Source: Candidatus Planktophila lacus (lineage in GTDB: Bacteria; Pseudomonadota; Gammaproteobacteria; Steroidobacterales; Steroidobacteraceae). Taken from it: DNA of 49,193 bases. Positions 8,013 to 16,640 of this stretch are shown piece by piece. Each line of letters opens with the position of its first letter. Position 1 is the first letter of the stretch. Location of the stretch: positions 1-49,193 of the forward strand of contig CALQLF020000014.1 of NCBI GenBank assembly GCA_943331345.2, read 5' to 3'. Under the pieces are notes generated by a model. It saw nothing but the letters and a program-made list of their open reading frames with translations. It searched no databases and was not told where the DNA came from. The position numbers and the translations under genes were made by a program.

Positions 8013-8750
8013 CTAACGCCCCAGTTCAGCGTCTAGGGCCGCGAGACGCTCCGGCGTCCCGACATCCGTCCAGCGGCCCGCCCAGTGGCTGCCGGCCATT
8101 TGTCCGGCAGCAATGCAGGCGTCGAGCAAGGGCTTCAGGGGCCGTTTGCCCGCGGGCAAGCCGGCGAAGAATGCGGGGTGGTAGGTAGCGAGGCCGGAAA
8201 AAGTGAAGGTCTGCCCGCCTGCATCACGCGGCAGCACGGCTCGACGCGTGGTCGACGCTGCTGCCGTACCAAGGCCCAGCCCGGCAGGCGCGCCCAGAGT
8301 GAAATCGCCGCGCGGATGCTGCGCCGGGTTATTCACCAACACCAGATACGCCAAGTCGCCTGCTACGGGTGCTGCCGGCGGCAAAGGCGCATCAGTCCAG
8401 ACATCGCCGTTTACCACCGCGAAAGGCTGCGTCGACCCGGCGGAGGGCGCCAGCCAAGGTAGCGCCGCAATAATGCCGCCCGCAGTCTCAAGGGGTTCCG
8501 GTCCTTCGTCGCTATAGCAAAGCGCCAACCCGAAGCGCTCACCCGTGCCCAATTGCTGTGGCAACTGCTCACCCAGCCAACTGGTGTTGATGACTACATC
8601 CGTGATGCCCGCCGCTGCCAACTTCAGCAAGTGCCATTCAATGAGCGGGCGGCCGCCCACCGGCAACAGCGGCTTTGGCGTATGCGCGGTAAGCGGCCGC
8701 ATACGTTCACCCTTGCCGGCGGCCAGCACCATGGCACGACGAATGGTCAC
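8013..8750 (-). CDS. murU: N-acetylmuramate alpha-1-phosphate uridylyltransferase
   Basis: 245 residues. Makes UDP-MurNAc from MurNAc-1-phosphate in the cell-wall recycling shortcut that bypasses MurA/MurB and gives intrinsic fosfomycin tolerance in Pseudomonas. Nucleotidyltransferase motifs are visible: MVLAAGKGERMRPLT (G-x-G-x-R-x-x-P-x-T), KPLLPVGGRPL, LETAGGI, and the metal-binding Asp in VVNGDVWTD. The start is a GTG at 8750, whose GTGA overlaps the amgK stop by 4 nt. That gives VTIRRAMVLAAGKG as the N-terminus, slightly longer than P. putida MurU. The frame is open far upstream, but that part is the antisense-free overlap with amgK and is rejected. The amgK-murU pairing makes the call firm. 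Confidence 0.93.
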   Translation of the reverse strand: MTIRRAMVLAAGKGERMRPLTAHTPKPLLPVGGRPLIEWHLLKLAAAGITDVVINTSWLGEQLPQQLGTGERFGLALCYSDEGPEPLETAGGIIAALPWLAPSAGSTQPFAVVNGDVWTDAPLPPAAPVAGDLAYLVLVNNPAQHPRGDFTLGAPAGLGLGTAAASTTRRAVLPRDAGGQTFTFSGLATYHPAFFAGLPAGKRPLKPLLDACIAAGQMAGSHWAGRWTDVGTPERLAALDAELGR

Positions 8751-9817
8751 GCGCGGGCCGCCGCCAAGGCCCGCGCCTGGGCGCTTTCGAAAGCCGGCAA
8801 CACGCGTTCTACGAACAAGGGCTGCAAGGGTTGCAGTTCCGGATAGCGCGGCAACACTTCCAACACGTAATCCAGCACGCGGTGCAAGTCGTGGAGGTAA
8901 GTCGACTTGCCATCGCGCCACCACAAGCGCGCAAAAATACCGAGCACCTTCAGGTGACGCTGCACGCCCATGAGGTCGAAGTGGCGCAGGAAAGTAGCGC
9001 CATCCACAGTGGCTGGCAACACCAGCGCATCTATCGCGGCAGCGCGATAGAACTCCACCCAAGTCACCACTTGCTCGCGCGGCCAACGCAAATAGCAGTC
9101 CTTGTAGAGCGACACCAAGTCGTAGGTGATGGCGCCGCGCACGGCATCTTGAAAGTCGAGGATGCCGGGGTTGCCTGGTTCGCACACCATGAGGTTGCGC
9201 GAATGGTAGTCGCGATGCACAAACACTTGGGTTTGCTCGAGCGCCGCGGTAGCAAGACGAGCGAACACCAATTCCAGCGCCTCGCGCTCCACAGCGGTGA
9301 GGGCAAGGTGCAGGTGCCGCTCGAGGAACCACTCCGGGAACAACTGCATTTCCCGGTCGAGGGCGGCCAGCGAATAGGCCGGCACCCGCAGCGAGGCTTC
9401 CTGACCCCGGCACTGCAACTGCAGCAAGGCCACCGCCGCATCGCGGTACAACCGGTCGCGAGTACTCTCATCGGCGCCGGTGAGCACCTGCTGAAACTGG
9501 GTGGTGCCGAGGTCGGTCAGCAGCAGAAACCCGTCTTCGGGGTGTTCCGCGATGACCTTTGGCACGTTCACGCCCGTGGCGGCCATCAACGCCGCCACCT
9601 TCACGAAGGGCCGGGTATCCTCGCGGGCAGGCGGCGCGTCCATGGCCACGTAAGTGTAGCCACCGTGCCAAACACGGAAATAACGCCTAAAACTGGCGTC
9701 GGCAGAGGCCGGGGCGCAGTCGGCGCCGGTCATGCCAAGGGTGGACTCCAGCCATTGGCGGAGGCGGGCCAGCCGCTCGTCGGCGGCAGGTGGGGAAACG
9801 GCATCGGGTGGCAGCAT
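8747..9817 (-). CDS. amgK: N-acetylmuramate/N-acetylglucosamine anomeric kinase
   Basis: 356 residues, APH-type kinase fold. Phosphorylates MurNAc (and GlcNAc) at the anomeric carbon, feeding MurU next door. Motifs: ASADASFRRYFRV at the nucleotide loop (near residue 34), the catalytic loop VHRDYHSRNLMV (HxDxxxxN), and the metal-binding ILDFQDA. The ATG at 9817 begins MLPPDAV; an upstream TTG frame is not used because the promoter lies there. A TATAAT hexamer ends 6 nt before the ATG, so the transcript may be leaderless. Divergent from lptD, the standard arrangement in Pseudomonas. Confidence 0.94.
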   Translation of the reverse strand: MLPPDAVSPPAADERLARLRQWLESTLGMTGADCAPASADASFRRYFRVWHGGYTYVAMDAPPAREDTRPFVKVAALMAATGVNVPKVIAEHPEDGFLLLTDLGTTQFQQVLTGADESTRDRLYRDAAVALLQLQCRGQEASLRVPAYSLAALDREMQLFPEWFLERHLHLALTAVEREALELVFARLATAALEQTQVFVHRDYHSRNLMVCEPGNPGILDFQDAVRGAITYDLVSLYKDCYLRWPREQVVTWVEFYRAAAIDALVLPATVDGATFLRHFDLMGVQRHLKVLGIFARLWWRDGKSTYLHDLHRVLDYVLEVLPRYPELQPLQPLFVERVLPAFESAQARALAAARA

Positions 9818-9855
9818 CCGGTGATTATAATGGCGGATAGTCAGGAAGCCCCCTT
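9818..9855. promoter_or_regulatory. Divergent amgK/lptD promoter region with palindromic -10
   Basis: The 38-bp gap between the two divergent starts contains ATTATAAT at 9824-9831, which is its own reverse complement. It therefore reads TATAAT on both strands (9826-9831 plus, 9829-9824 minus). On the minus strand the hexamer ends 6 nt before the amgK ATG. On the plus strand initiation near 9838 would leave an 18-nt leader carrying AGGAAG (9843-9848) before the lptD TTG at 9856. No convincing -35 box is visible for either direction. I do not see an RpoE-type promoter here, although lptD and surA are RpoE targets in E. coli. Confidence 0.6.
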
Positions 9856-12057
9856 TTGCCAATCGAGCCCCCCCGCCCCGCCCGCCAGAACCGCCGCCTA
9901 CCCATGGTGGCCGGGTTGTTTGTGGTCGCCGGTGGCCATGGCGGCGCGGCCTTCGCGGCGGACGCTACCTCTGCGGTAGTTGGCGCGGTTAGCGCTGCGG
10001 CGGCGCAGCTGCCCGTGGAAGTCACGAGCGAAGGCGCCGAGGTGAGCAAGCTGGGCGACGCGCTGCTGAAAGGCAAGGTCCACCTGAAGCAAGGCACGCG
10101 CACGCTTACCGCCGAAAACGCGCAGTACTTGGCTAAATCCGGCGACTTCAGCGTTTCCGGCAATGTGGAATACACCGACACCAACCTCAAGGTGTCTGGC
10201 CAAACTGCCGTGTGGGACCCCACCACCGGGGCCAGCTTCGGCAATGCGAAGTTCGAATTGCCCGCCCGCCCCGCGCGCGGCGATGCCACGACCATCGCGG
10301 TCTCGAACGCCGGCAACCTGAACCTGCGCCAAGTGCGCTTCACGGGCTGCCCGGTAGGCAACGACAGCTGGGTGCTGAAGGCCGGCGAGATCACCATCGA
10401 CCAAGCCGCCCAACAGGGCACCGGGCGGAACGTACGGCTGGACTTCCAAGGCGTGCCCATTCTGTACACGCCGTTCATCAGTTTCCCGGTGAGCGATGCG
10501 CGCAAGAGCGGGCTGCTGTTCCCGGAGTTCGGCAACTCGAACAAAAGTGGCTTGGAACTTGCCGCGCCCTACTACTTCAATCTGGCGCCGAACTACGATG
10601 CCACCGTCACGCCGCGCATCTTCACCCGGCGTGGCGCGCAGCTCGGCACGGAACTGCGCTACCTCGGGCAGCACTTCCATAGTGGCTTCGAAGGCGCATG
10701 GATACCCCACGACTCCCTCGCCGGGCGCGACCGCAGCTATGCCCATCTGACGCACCTGCAGGACCTCACGCCGCGCCTGCGCCTCGACATCGACGCTGCC
10801 AACGCCAGCGACGTGCGCTATTTCGAAGACTTCGGCCTCGGCACCGAAGGCACCAGCATCAGCTACGTGGAACGCAGCGTGCGCCTCACCTATCTGGACC
10901 GGCACTGGAAGGCCATCGGCCTCGTGCAAGATTTCCAAACCATCGACCGCACGGTTCCCGAAGCGCTGCGTCCCTATTCGCGGGTACCGCAGTTGACGGT
11001 ACAGGGGCGTTGGCGCACGCCACTGCTGGACTACCAGTTACGTGGTGAGTTCGTGAACTTCGCGCGCCGCAACGGGGTGGAAGGCAGCCGCCTCGATCTA
11101 GAGCCCACGCTCGAACTGCCGCTGCGTTCGGCGGGTCGTTTCCTCATACCCTCCATCGGCCTGCGCGCCACACAGTATTCCTTGAAGGGTGTAGCGAGCG
11201 GCGCGGACCGCTCGCCGTCGCGCGTGGCACCGGCCTTCACGCTCGATAGCGGCTTGGTCTTCGAACGTGAACTTAGCAATGGCCGCGTGCAAACGCTCGA
11301 GCCGCGCGCGCTCTACACCTACGTGCCCTACCGCAACCAAGATGCCATCCCGCTGTTTGACACCGGCCTGCCGGACCTGCGGCTGGAGCGTCTGTTCGAC
11401 CCGCAGCGCTACGTCGGCGGCGACCGTCTGGCCGACGCCAACCAGGTCGCCCTAGGCGTCACCTCACGCTTGCTCGACAGCGATACCGGGCGGCAACTGC
11501 TGCAGGCCACGTTGGGCCAAGTGCGTTACTTCGCTGCCCCACGTATCGGTCTGCCCGGCGAACCACCGCCGCGTGCCAGTGCCTCCGACCTCATCGGCGA
11601 ACTGTCCGTAGCCGCCTTCGGCAAATGGAGCGTGGATGTCGGCGTCCAGTGGGACCCGGCCGCCGGCAAGACCGTGCGCCGCGAACTGGCGCTGCAATAC
11701 CGCGCCGATGGCGGGCGCATCGCCAACCTGGCCTACCGCTATCGCGAAGGCCGGTTGGAACAACTAGACTTCTCCACCGCTTGGCCGGTCAGCCCCAGTT
11801 GGAACGTGTTCGCGCGGCAGGTCTATTCCTTGCGCGACCGCACCGCTATCGAAAGTTTCGCCGGCCTCGAGTTCAAGGACTGCTGCTGGAAGCTGCGTGT
11901 CGTCGCACGCCGCTATGTCAGTTCCCGCACCGGTGAACGCGACACTGCCATCGGCCTGCAACTTGAACTGAACGGTCTTTCCAGTGTCGGAGTGCCCACG
12001 GGGGCCTTCCTCGAACGCTCCATCCGCGGCTACAAAGCCACGGACCCACGCCCCTGA
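9856..12057 (+). CDS. lptD: LPS-assembly protein LptD
   Basis: 733 residues. The outer-membrane barrel that, with LptE, inserts LPS into the outer leaflet. The start is taken as TTG 9856 because AGGAAG lies 7 nt upstream and it gives a basic n-region (RPARQNRR) before the signal peptide ending near AFAA-DA; an in-frame ATG at 9904 would remove that n-region. The LptA-like domain spans about 50-180 (YLAKSGDFSVSGNVEYTDTN region), followed by the barrel domain beginning near VPILYTPFISFPV. Only three cysteines occur: C165 (FTGCPVG) and the C676-C677 pair (FKDCCWKL). The second N-terminal cysteine of E. coli LptD is missing. Confidence 0.95.
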   Translation: MPIEPPRPARQNRRLPMVAGLFVVAGGHGGAAFAADATSAVVGAVSAAAAQLPVEVTSEGAEVSKLGDALLKGKVHLKQGTRTLTAENAQYLAKSGDFSVSGNVEYTDTNLKVSGQTAVWDPTTGASFGNAKFELPARPARGDATTIAVSNAGNLNLRQVRFTGCPVGNDSWVLKAGEITIDQAAQQGTGRNVRLDFQGVPILYTPFISFPVSDARKSGLLFPEFGNSNKSGLELAAPYYFNLAPNYDATVTPRIFTRRGAQLGTELRYLGQHFHSGFEGAWIPHDSLAGRDRSYAHLTHLQDLTPRLRLDIDAANASDVRYFEDFGLGTEGTSISYVERSVRLTYLDRHWKAIGLVQDFQTIDRTVPEALRPYSRVPQLTVQGRWRTPLLDYQLRGEFVNFARRNGVEGSRLDLEPTLELPLRSAGRFLIPSIGLRATQYSLKGVASGADRSPSRVAPAFTLDSGLVFERELSNGRVQTLEPRALYTYVPYRNQDAIPLFDTGLPDLRLERLFDPQRYVGGDRLADANQVALGVTSRLLDSDTGRQLLQATLGQVRYFAAPRIGLPGEPPPRASASDLIGELSVAAFGKWSVDVGVQWDPAAGKTVRRELALQYRADGGRIANLAYRYREGRLEQLDFSTAWPVSPSWNVFARQVYSLRDRTAIESFAGLEFKDCCWKLRVVARRYVSSRTGERDTAIGLQLELNGLSSVGVPTGAFLERSIRGYKATDPRP

Positions 12058-12080
12058 ACGATTCAACACGGACATCCAAT

Positions 12081-13388
12081 ATGACTAAGTCCTTGCGCCC
12101 ACTGCTCGTCCTGCTCGCCCTGCTGCCTGTTGGCGAGGCTTTGGCACAGTCGCGTGACCTGGGTGGGCGTGGCGAGCTGCTCGACCGCATCGCCGCCGTC
12201 GTCAACGACGGAATCGTTCTGCAAAGCCAAGTGGAAGAGCAGATGGCCACCATCTCCCGCCGCCTGCGCGACCAAGGCCAGCAGGTCCCGCCGACCTCCG
12301 TGCTCCGGCAGCAAGTGTTGGAACGCCTGGTAATGCAAGAGGTCCAGGTGCAGCGCGCCGGTCGCCTTGGCATCGAAGTCTCCGACGAAATGCTGAACAA
12401 CGCGCTCCGCAACGTGGCACAGCAGAACAAGATCGACTTCGACAAGCTGCCCGAAGCCTTGGCAGCGGAAGGCATCGACTACCCCACTTACCGCGCGCAA
12501 GTGCGCCGCGAGATGATGCTGCAGTTCCTGCGTCAGCGTGACGTGATGGGCCGCATCTATATCAGCCCGCGCGAGATTGAGCAGTTCATGGCAAAGCAAG
12601 CTGGTGGCGCCGCCGGCAATACCGAATACGAAGTCGCGCATATTCTCGTAGCGCTTCCGGAAGCTGCCACGCCGCAACAGTTGGCAGCCGCTGAACAGAA
12701 GGCCGGCGAACTCTACGAGCGCGCCGTGAAGGGTGAAGACTTCGGCCAACTGGCGCTGCAGTACTCGCAGGCGCAGTCGGCGCTGGAGCGTGGCAGCCTC
12801 GGCTGGCGTAAGGGCAGCGAACTGCCGCAGTTCATGGCAGATGCCGTGGCGGGCATGAAGGCCGGCGAAATCGCCCAGCCCGTGCGCACGCCTTCGGGCT
12901 TCCACATCATTCGCCTCGGCGACAGCCGCGGTGGCGATAAGCCCGTGATGGTGGAACAAACCCACGCGCGCCATATCCTCATTCGCACCAACGAATTGCA
13001 GGACGACGCCACCGTGCGCGGCAAGCTGGCGGACATCCGCGGCAAGATCCTCGGCGGCGACGATTTTTCCGCCATCGCTTCCGCGGTCTCTGAAGACCCG
13101 GGCTCGGCAAAGGACGGCGGTGACCTCGGCTGGTCCAACCCCGGCATGTTCGTGCCGGAGTTCGAAACCGAAATGGCGAAGCTGAAGGACAACGAAATCA
13201 GCCCGCCGTTCCAGAGCCCCTATGGCTGGCACATCATTCAGGTGCTTAGTCGTCGCACGCAGGACACCAGCACCGAAGAGCGTCGCCGTGAGGCCATCGA
13301 GCAACTCCGTGCCGGCAAGGCCGACGAAGAAGTGGAACTGTGGCTGCGTCGCCTGCGCGACGAAGCCTATGTAGAGACGCGCCTGTAA
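12081..13388 (+). CDS. surA: Periplasmic peptidyl-prolyl isomerase/chaperone SurA
   Basis: 435 residues. Chaperone for outer-membrane proteins, including LptD encoded just upstream (23-nt gap, same operon). A signal peptide (LLVLLALLPVGEALA) is followed by the SurA N-terminal domain that starts LLDRIAAVVNDGIVLQSQVEEQM. Two parvulin domains come next, seen as YEVAHILVALPEA to GFHIIRLGDSR and HARHILIRTNE to GWHIIQVLSRR. The C-terminal helix ends the protein. All domains and the length match the E. coli protein. No strong ribosome site precedes the ATG. Confidence 0.96.
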   Translation: MTKSLRPLLVLLALLPVGEALAQSRDLGGRGELLDRIAAVVNDGIVLQSQVEEQMATISRRLRDQGQQVPPTSVLRQQVLERLVMQEVQVQRAGRLGIEVSDEMLNNALRNVAQQNKIDFDKLPEALAAEGIDYPTYRAQVRREMMLQFLRQRDVMGRIYISPREIEQFMAKQAGGAAGNTEYEVAHILVALPEAATPQQLAAAEQKAGELYERAVKGEDFGQLALQYSQAQSALERGSLGWRKGSELPQFMADAVAGMKAGEIAQPVRTPSGFHIIRLGDSRGGDKPVMVEQTHARHILIRTNELQDDATVRGKLADIRGKILGGDDFSAIASAVSEDPGSAKDGGDLGWSNPGMFVPEFETEMAKLKDNEISPPFQSPYGWHIIQVLSRRTQDTSTEERRREAIEQLRAGKADEEVELWLRRLRDEAYVETRL

Positions 13389-13396
13389 ACCCCGGC

Positions 13397-14503
13397 GTGC
13401 TCCCACTCCTGCTGACGGCGGGTGAACCCGCCGGAATAGGCCCGGACCTCTGTCTGGCGCTGGCGTTGAATGACGCCAGTCCTACCCGCCCGTTGCTTAT
13501 TGCTGGCTGTCCGGAAACCCTGCGCGAACGCGCGGCGCTACTCGGGCTGAAGTTGGAAGTGCGTTGCACTACTCCCGCGGCCATGGCCAATGCAACGGCA
13601 ACGGCTGAAGTACTCGCGACCGCTGGCCAACGGGCCACCGCGAGCGACGCCACGCCCATTATTCACTGCTGGCCCTTCCCCGCCGCGGTGCGCGTGGTTC
13701 CCGGTCAACTCAACCCGCGCAACGCGCCGTCCGTACTCGCCATGCTGCGCGCTGCGGCGCTGGCAGCAGCGGCTGGCGAAGTCGCTGCCATCGTCACAGC
13801 GCCTGTACAGAAGTCAGTCATCGCCGATGCCGGCATCCCTTTTACGGGCCACACTGAATTTTTAGCGGAACTGTTCGCCGATGCCAGCGGAACCGCTTGC
13901 CCGGTGGTTATGCTGCTGGTGGCCGACACCCTGCGCGTGGCCTTGGCCACGACGCACCTGCCGTTGCGCGCCGTCCCCGATGCCCTTACGCAGGAAGGCT
14001 TGTTGCAGACACTGCGCATCCTCGACAGCAGCTTGCGCACACGCTTTGCCATCACCACGCCGCGAATCGCGGTGCTCGGTCTGAACCCGCATGCTGGTGA
14101 AGGTGGGCATCTGGGTCACGAGGATGCCGCAGTCATTGCCCCAGCCATTGCCACCGCCCGTGCAGTGGGCATCCATGCCTTCGGCCCACTCCCGGCAGAT
14201 ACGGCTTTTACACCCAAGGCCTTGGCGCAAGCAGATGCGGTGCTGGCCATGTTCCATGATCAAGGACTTCCAGTGCTGAAACATGTTGGTTTTGGCGCAG
14301 GCGTAAACGTGACACTGGGACTACCCATTATCCGTACTTCGGTGGACCACGGCACGGCGCTGGACCTGGCGGGAACCGGTAAGGCCGATACGGGCAGCCT
14401 GGCCGCTGCGATAGCGCTAGCCGATACCTTGGCCAATACCTTGGCCAATACCTTGGCGAATAGTCGGGCCTCTACCTCAACTAGCCCCGCGGTACAGGCA
14501 TGA
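13397..14503 (+). CDS. pdxA: 4-hydroxythreonine-4-phosphate dehydrogenase
   Basis: 368 residues from GTG 13397, 8 nt after surA. Oxidises 4-phosphohydroxy-L-threonine in the DXP-dependent pyridoxal phosphate pathway. N-terminal TAGEPAGIGPDL is the family motif. Metal-binding histidines are seen in FTGHTEFLAELF, in the FHDQGLPVLKHVGFGAGVNV block and in SVDHGTALDLAGTG. A GTG at 13340 inside surA would add 19 residues without family resemblance and was rejected. The C-terminus carries an extra low-complexity tail (LANT repeated) encoded by a 12-bp tandem repeat. The stop overlaps the rsmA start (ATGA). Confidence 0.95.
   Translation: MLPLLLTAGEPAGIGPDLCLALALNDASPTRPLLIAGCPETLRERAALLGLKLEVRCTTPAAMANATATAEVLATAGQRATASDATPIIHCWPFPAAVRVVPGQLNPRNAPSVLAMLRAAALAAAAGEVAAIVTAPVQKSVIADAGIPFTGHTEFLAELFADASGTACPVVMLLVADTLRVALATTHLPLRAVPDALTQEGLLQTLRILDSSLRTRFAITTPRIAVLGLNPHAGEGGHLGHEDAAVIAPAIATARAVGIHAFGPLPADTAFTPKALAQADAVLAMFHDQGLPVLKHVGFGAGVNVTLGLPIIRTSVDHGTALDLAGTGKADTGSLAAAIALADTLANTLANTLANSRASTSTSPAVQA
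14424..14462 (+). repeat. 12-bp tandem repeat in the 3' end of pdxA
   Basis: About 3.25 copies of a 12-bp unit (core ACCTTGGCCAAT), encoding L-A-N-T repeats in the C-terminal tail of PdxA beyond the conserved domain. In-frame unit length means copy-number changes would not shift the frame. Confidence 0.85.
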
Positions 14504-15324
14504 GCCAGTTCGCACCACATCGCGCCCGCAAGCGCTTCGGGCAGCACTTCCTGCACGACGCCAATGTCATCGCCAACATCATCGACGCCATCGACCCGGT
14601 GCCAGGGCAGCCCTTGGTAGAAGTGGGCCCAGGCCTCGGCGCACTCACCCTGCCCTTGCTCGCAGAGTGCCAGCGGCTGCATGTGGTGGAACTGGACCGT
14701 GATGTCATTCCGCGTCTCGAGGCCGCCTGCACGGGCCGTGGCGAACTCATCGTCCACCAAGGCGATGCACTCTCCTACGACTTCGGCGCCCTCGCCGCGG
14801 AACTCGGCGCGCCGCTGCGACTGGTGGGCAACCTGCCCTACAACATCTCCACGCCGCTGCTGTTCCACTTTCTCTCTGCCGCAGGCGCAGTACGCGACAT
14901 GCATTTCATGCTGCAGAAAGAAGTGGTAGACCGCATGGCGGCCTCGCCCAACTGCAAAGACTATGGGCGGCTAACAGTCATGCTGGCGGCGAAGGTGCGC
15001 GTGGAAAAACTGTTCGACGTGGGGCCCCACTCGTTCAACCCACCGCCAAAGGTCGACAGTTCCATCGTGCGCCTCGTGCCACACGCCACGCCCCCCTTCG
15101 AGATTCCCGACCCGGCCTTGTTCGCCGATCTGGTCGTCAAGGCCTTCTCGCAGCGCCGCAAGACTTTGCGCAACTCGGTACAGGGCACCGTGCCCCCCGA
15201 GGCTTTCGCCTTGGCCAACATCGACCCGCAACGCCGTGCAGAAACCCTGTCGCCAGCCGAGTTCGCGGCACTGGCACGCGCGGCTCTAAAATGCCGCGAA
15301 GCTGTTACGCCTGACACGCCCTGA
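14500..15324 (+). CDS. rsmA: 16S rRNA (A1518/A1519) dimethyltransferase
   Basis: 274 residues (KsgA). Dimethylates two adjacent adenines in the 3' hairpin of 16S rRNA, a late small-subunit maturation step. Visible motifs: [11 protein letters not shown] at the N-terminus, SAM-binding [11 protein letters not shown] (motif I), the acidic VVELDRD, GDALSYD, and the catalytic NLPYNIS (motif IV). The C-terminal domain has [14 protein letters not shown]. The ATG overlaps the pdxA stop by 4 nt. Confidence 0.97.
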   Translation: MSQFAPHRARKRFGQHFLHDANVIANIIDAIDPVPGQPLVEVGPGLGALTLPLLAECQRLHVVELDRDVIPRLEAACTGRGELIVHQGDALSYDFGALAAELGAPLRLVGNLPYNISTPLLFHFLSAAGAVRDMHFMLQKEVVDRMAASPNCKDYGRLTVMLAAKVRVEKLFDVGPHSFNPPPKVDSSIVRLVPHATPPFEIPDPALFADLVVKAFSQRRKTLRNSVQGTVPPEAFALANIDPQRRAETLSPAEFAALARAALKCREAVTPDTP

Positions 15325-15348
15325 CACACCCTGCTACGCTGATATACC
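15321..15348 (+). promoter_or_regulatory. Possible internal promoter for apaG-apaH
   Basis: CTGACA at 15321-15326 (5 of 6 to the -35 consensus), a 16-bp spacer, and TATACC at 15343-15348 (4 of 6 to the -10 consensus) lie across the rsmA stop and the start of the 104-bp gap before apaG. The gap is the only sizeable break in this operon. It shows no terminator hairpin followed by T-residues. Confidence 0.35.
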
Positions 15349-15428
15349 GTGCCGAATGGATCCCGGCAGACCTTGGTCCGACCGGTACGACGCAACCCGA
15401 TTACCCACTCCAAAACACTATCGCCGCC

Positions 15429-15806
15429 ATGCCCACCGCACCCCCCATCCGCATCGAAGTCCTCACGGCGTTCCTGAAGGAACAGTCGGCTCCCGATGAC
15501 GGTCGCTACGCCTTCAGTTACACCATCACTGTGCATAACGACGGCGAGCAATCAGCCAAACTGCTGTCGCGCCACTGGATCATTACCGATGCCAACGGCA
15601 AGGTAGAAGAAGTGCGCGGCGATGGCGTGGTAGGCGAGCAGCCACTACTCAACCCGGGCCAGGGGTTCCGTTATAGCAGTGGTGCCGTGCTGGATACGCC
15701 CGTGGGCACGATGCAGGGCAGTTACCGCATGCGTGCAGCCGATGGTCAGCACTTCGAAGCGCCCATCCCTACCTTCCGCCTGGCCGTGCCAGGGCTTTTG
15801 CACTAG
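15429..15806 (+). CDS. apaG: ApaG (Co2+/Mg2+ efflux-associated) protein
   Basis: 125 residues, a single FN3-like beta-sandwich domain. Family signatures: [29 protein letters not shown], the [33 protein letters not shown] block, and a C-terminal P-x-F-x-L-A-V-P. Apart from a link to Co2+ resistance and magnesium homeostasis in enterics, its molecular function is unclear. Cotranscribed with apaH, whose GTG starts 3 nt after its stop. Confidence 0.94.
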   Translation: MPTAPPIRIEVLTAFLKEQSAPDDGRYAFSYTITVHNDGEQSAKLLSRHWIITDANGKVEEVRGDGVVGEQPLLNPGQGFRYSSGAVLDTPVGTMQGSYRMRAADGQHFEAPIPTFRLAVPGLLH

Positions 15807-15809
15807 CCC

Positions 15810-16640
15810 GTGACTACCTGGGCCATCGGCGACCTGCAAGGCTGCCACGGCGCATTCGTCCGCTTGCTCGAAGCGATCAACTTCTCGCCTGCCCACGACC
15901 ATCTTTGGCTCGTTGGCGACTTGGTGAACCGCGGGCCGCATTCCACCGCCACCTTGCGCGAAGTCATCGGCCTTGGCGATTCCGTCACCACTGTTCTGGG
16001 CAACCACGACCTGCACTTGCTCGCCTTGGCGATGGCGCCAAACTCCGGTAACGGCCTGCGCCCGGGCGATACGCTGGATAAATTACTCGCCGCGCACGAC
16101 TGCGACGATTTGCTCGGGTGGTTGCTGGAGCAACCCCTGCTACACCACGATGCCAAATTAGGCTGGACCATGGTCCATGCTGGCCTGCCACCGCAATGGT
16201 CTATCGCCACGGCACAACGAGAAGCCCGCGCAGTGGAAGCGGCCTTGCGCGACGACCCGGTGGGGTTTTTCAATGAAATGTATGGCGACGAACCCGACAT
16301 TTGGTCGGATACGCTGACGGGTGCAGACCGCTGGCGCTTTACCGTGAACTGTCTGACGCGCCTGCGTTACTGCACGGCAGAAGGCAAGTTATTGCCGAAG
16401 CTAAAAGGCCCACCAGAGACCGCGCCTAAAGATGCCTTGCCGTGGTTTGACGTCCCCAAGCGGCGCGCCGCCAAAGACCGAGTGGTGTTTGGGCACTGGT
16501 CGGCGCTGGGGCTGATGCGTTCGCCCAAGGCGCTAGGCTTGGACACGGGTTGTGTGTGGGGCGGACGCCTGACCGCCGTAAAACTGGAACATACGCACAA
16601 ACTCCCGCCAGAGGAGTGGGAAGTGGTGCAGGTCACCTAG
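15810..16640 (+). CDS. apaH: Symmetrical bis(5'-nucleosyl)-tetraphosphatase
   Basis: 276 residues. Hydrolyses Ap4A to two ADP and also removes Np4 caps from RNA. Metallophosphoesterase motifs run in order: IGDLQGC, LVGDLVNRGP, LGNHDLH, and MVHAGLPPQW. The GTG start at 15810 gives VTTWAIGDLQGC, the correct family N-terminus. Its TAG stop shares the tetranucleotide CTAG (16637-16640) with the TAG of the gene on the opposite strand, so the two coding regions meet with no spacer. Confidence 0.96.
   Translation: MTTWAIGDLQGCHGAFVRLLEAINFSPAHDHLWLVGDLVNRGPHSTATLREVIGLGDSVTTVLGNHDLHLLALAMAPNSGNGLRPGDTLDKLLAAHDCDDLLGWLLEQPLLHHDAKLGWTMVHAGLPPQWSIATAQREARAVEAALRDDPVGFFNEMYGDEPDIWSDTLTGADRWRFTVNCLTRLRYCTAEGKLLPKLKGPPETAPKDALPWFDVPKRRAAKDRVVFGHWSALGLMRSPKALGLDTGCVWGGRLTAVKLEHTHKLPPEEWEVVQVT

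Noticed and set aside
8831-9979. 382-codon plus-strand frame opposite amgK
   Set aside because: Antisense to the kinase and crosses the lptD start; no family resemblance.
13340-13396. GTG start for pdxA inside surA
   Set aside because: Adds 19 residues unlike the family; the GTG at 13397 directly precedes the conserved TAGEPAGIGPD region.
12063-13406. 447-codon minus-strand frame across surA
   Set aside because: Complete antisense to SurA, whose two parvulin domains are certain. High-GC codon bias produces long mirror frames.
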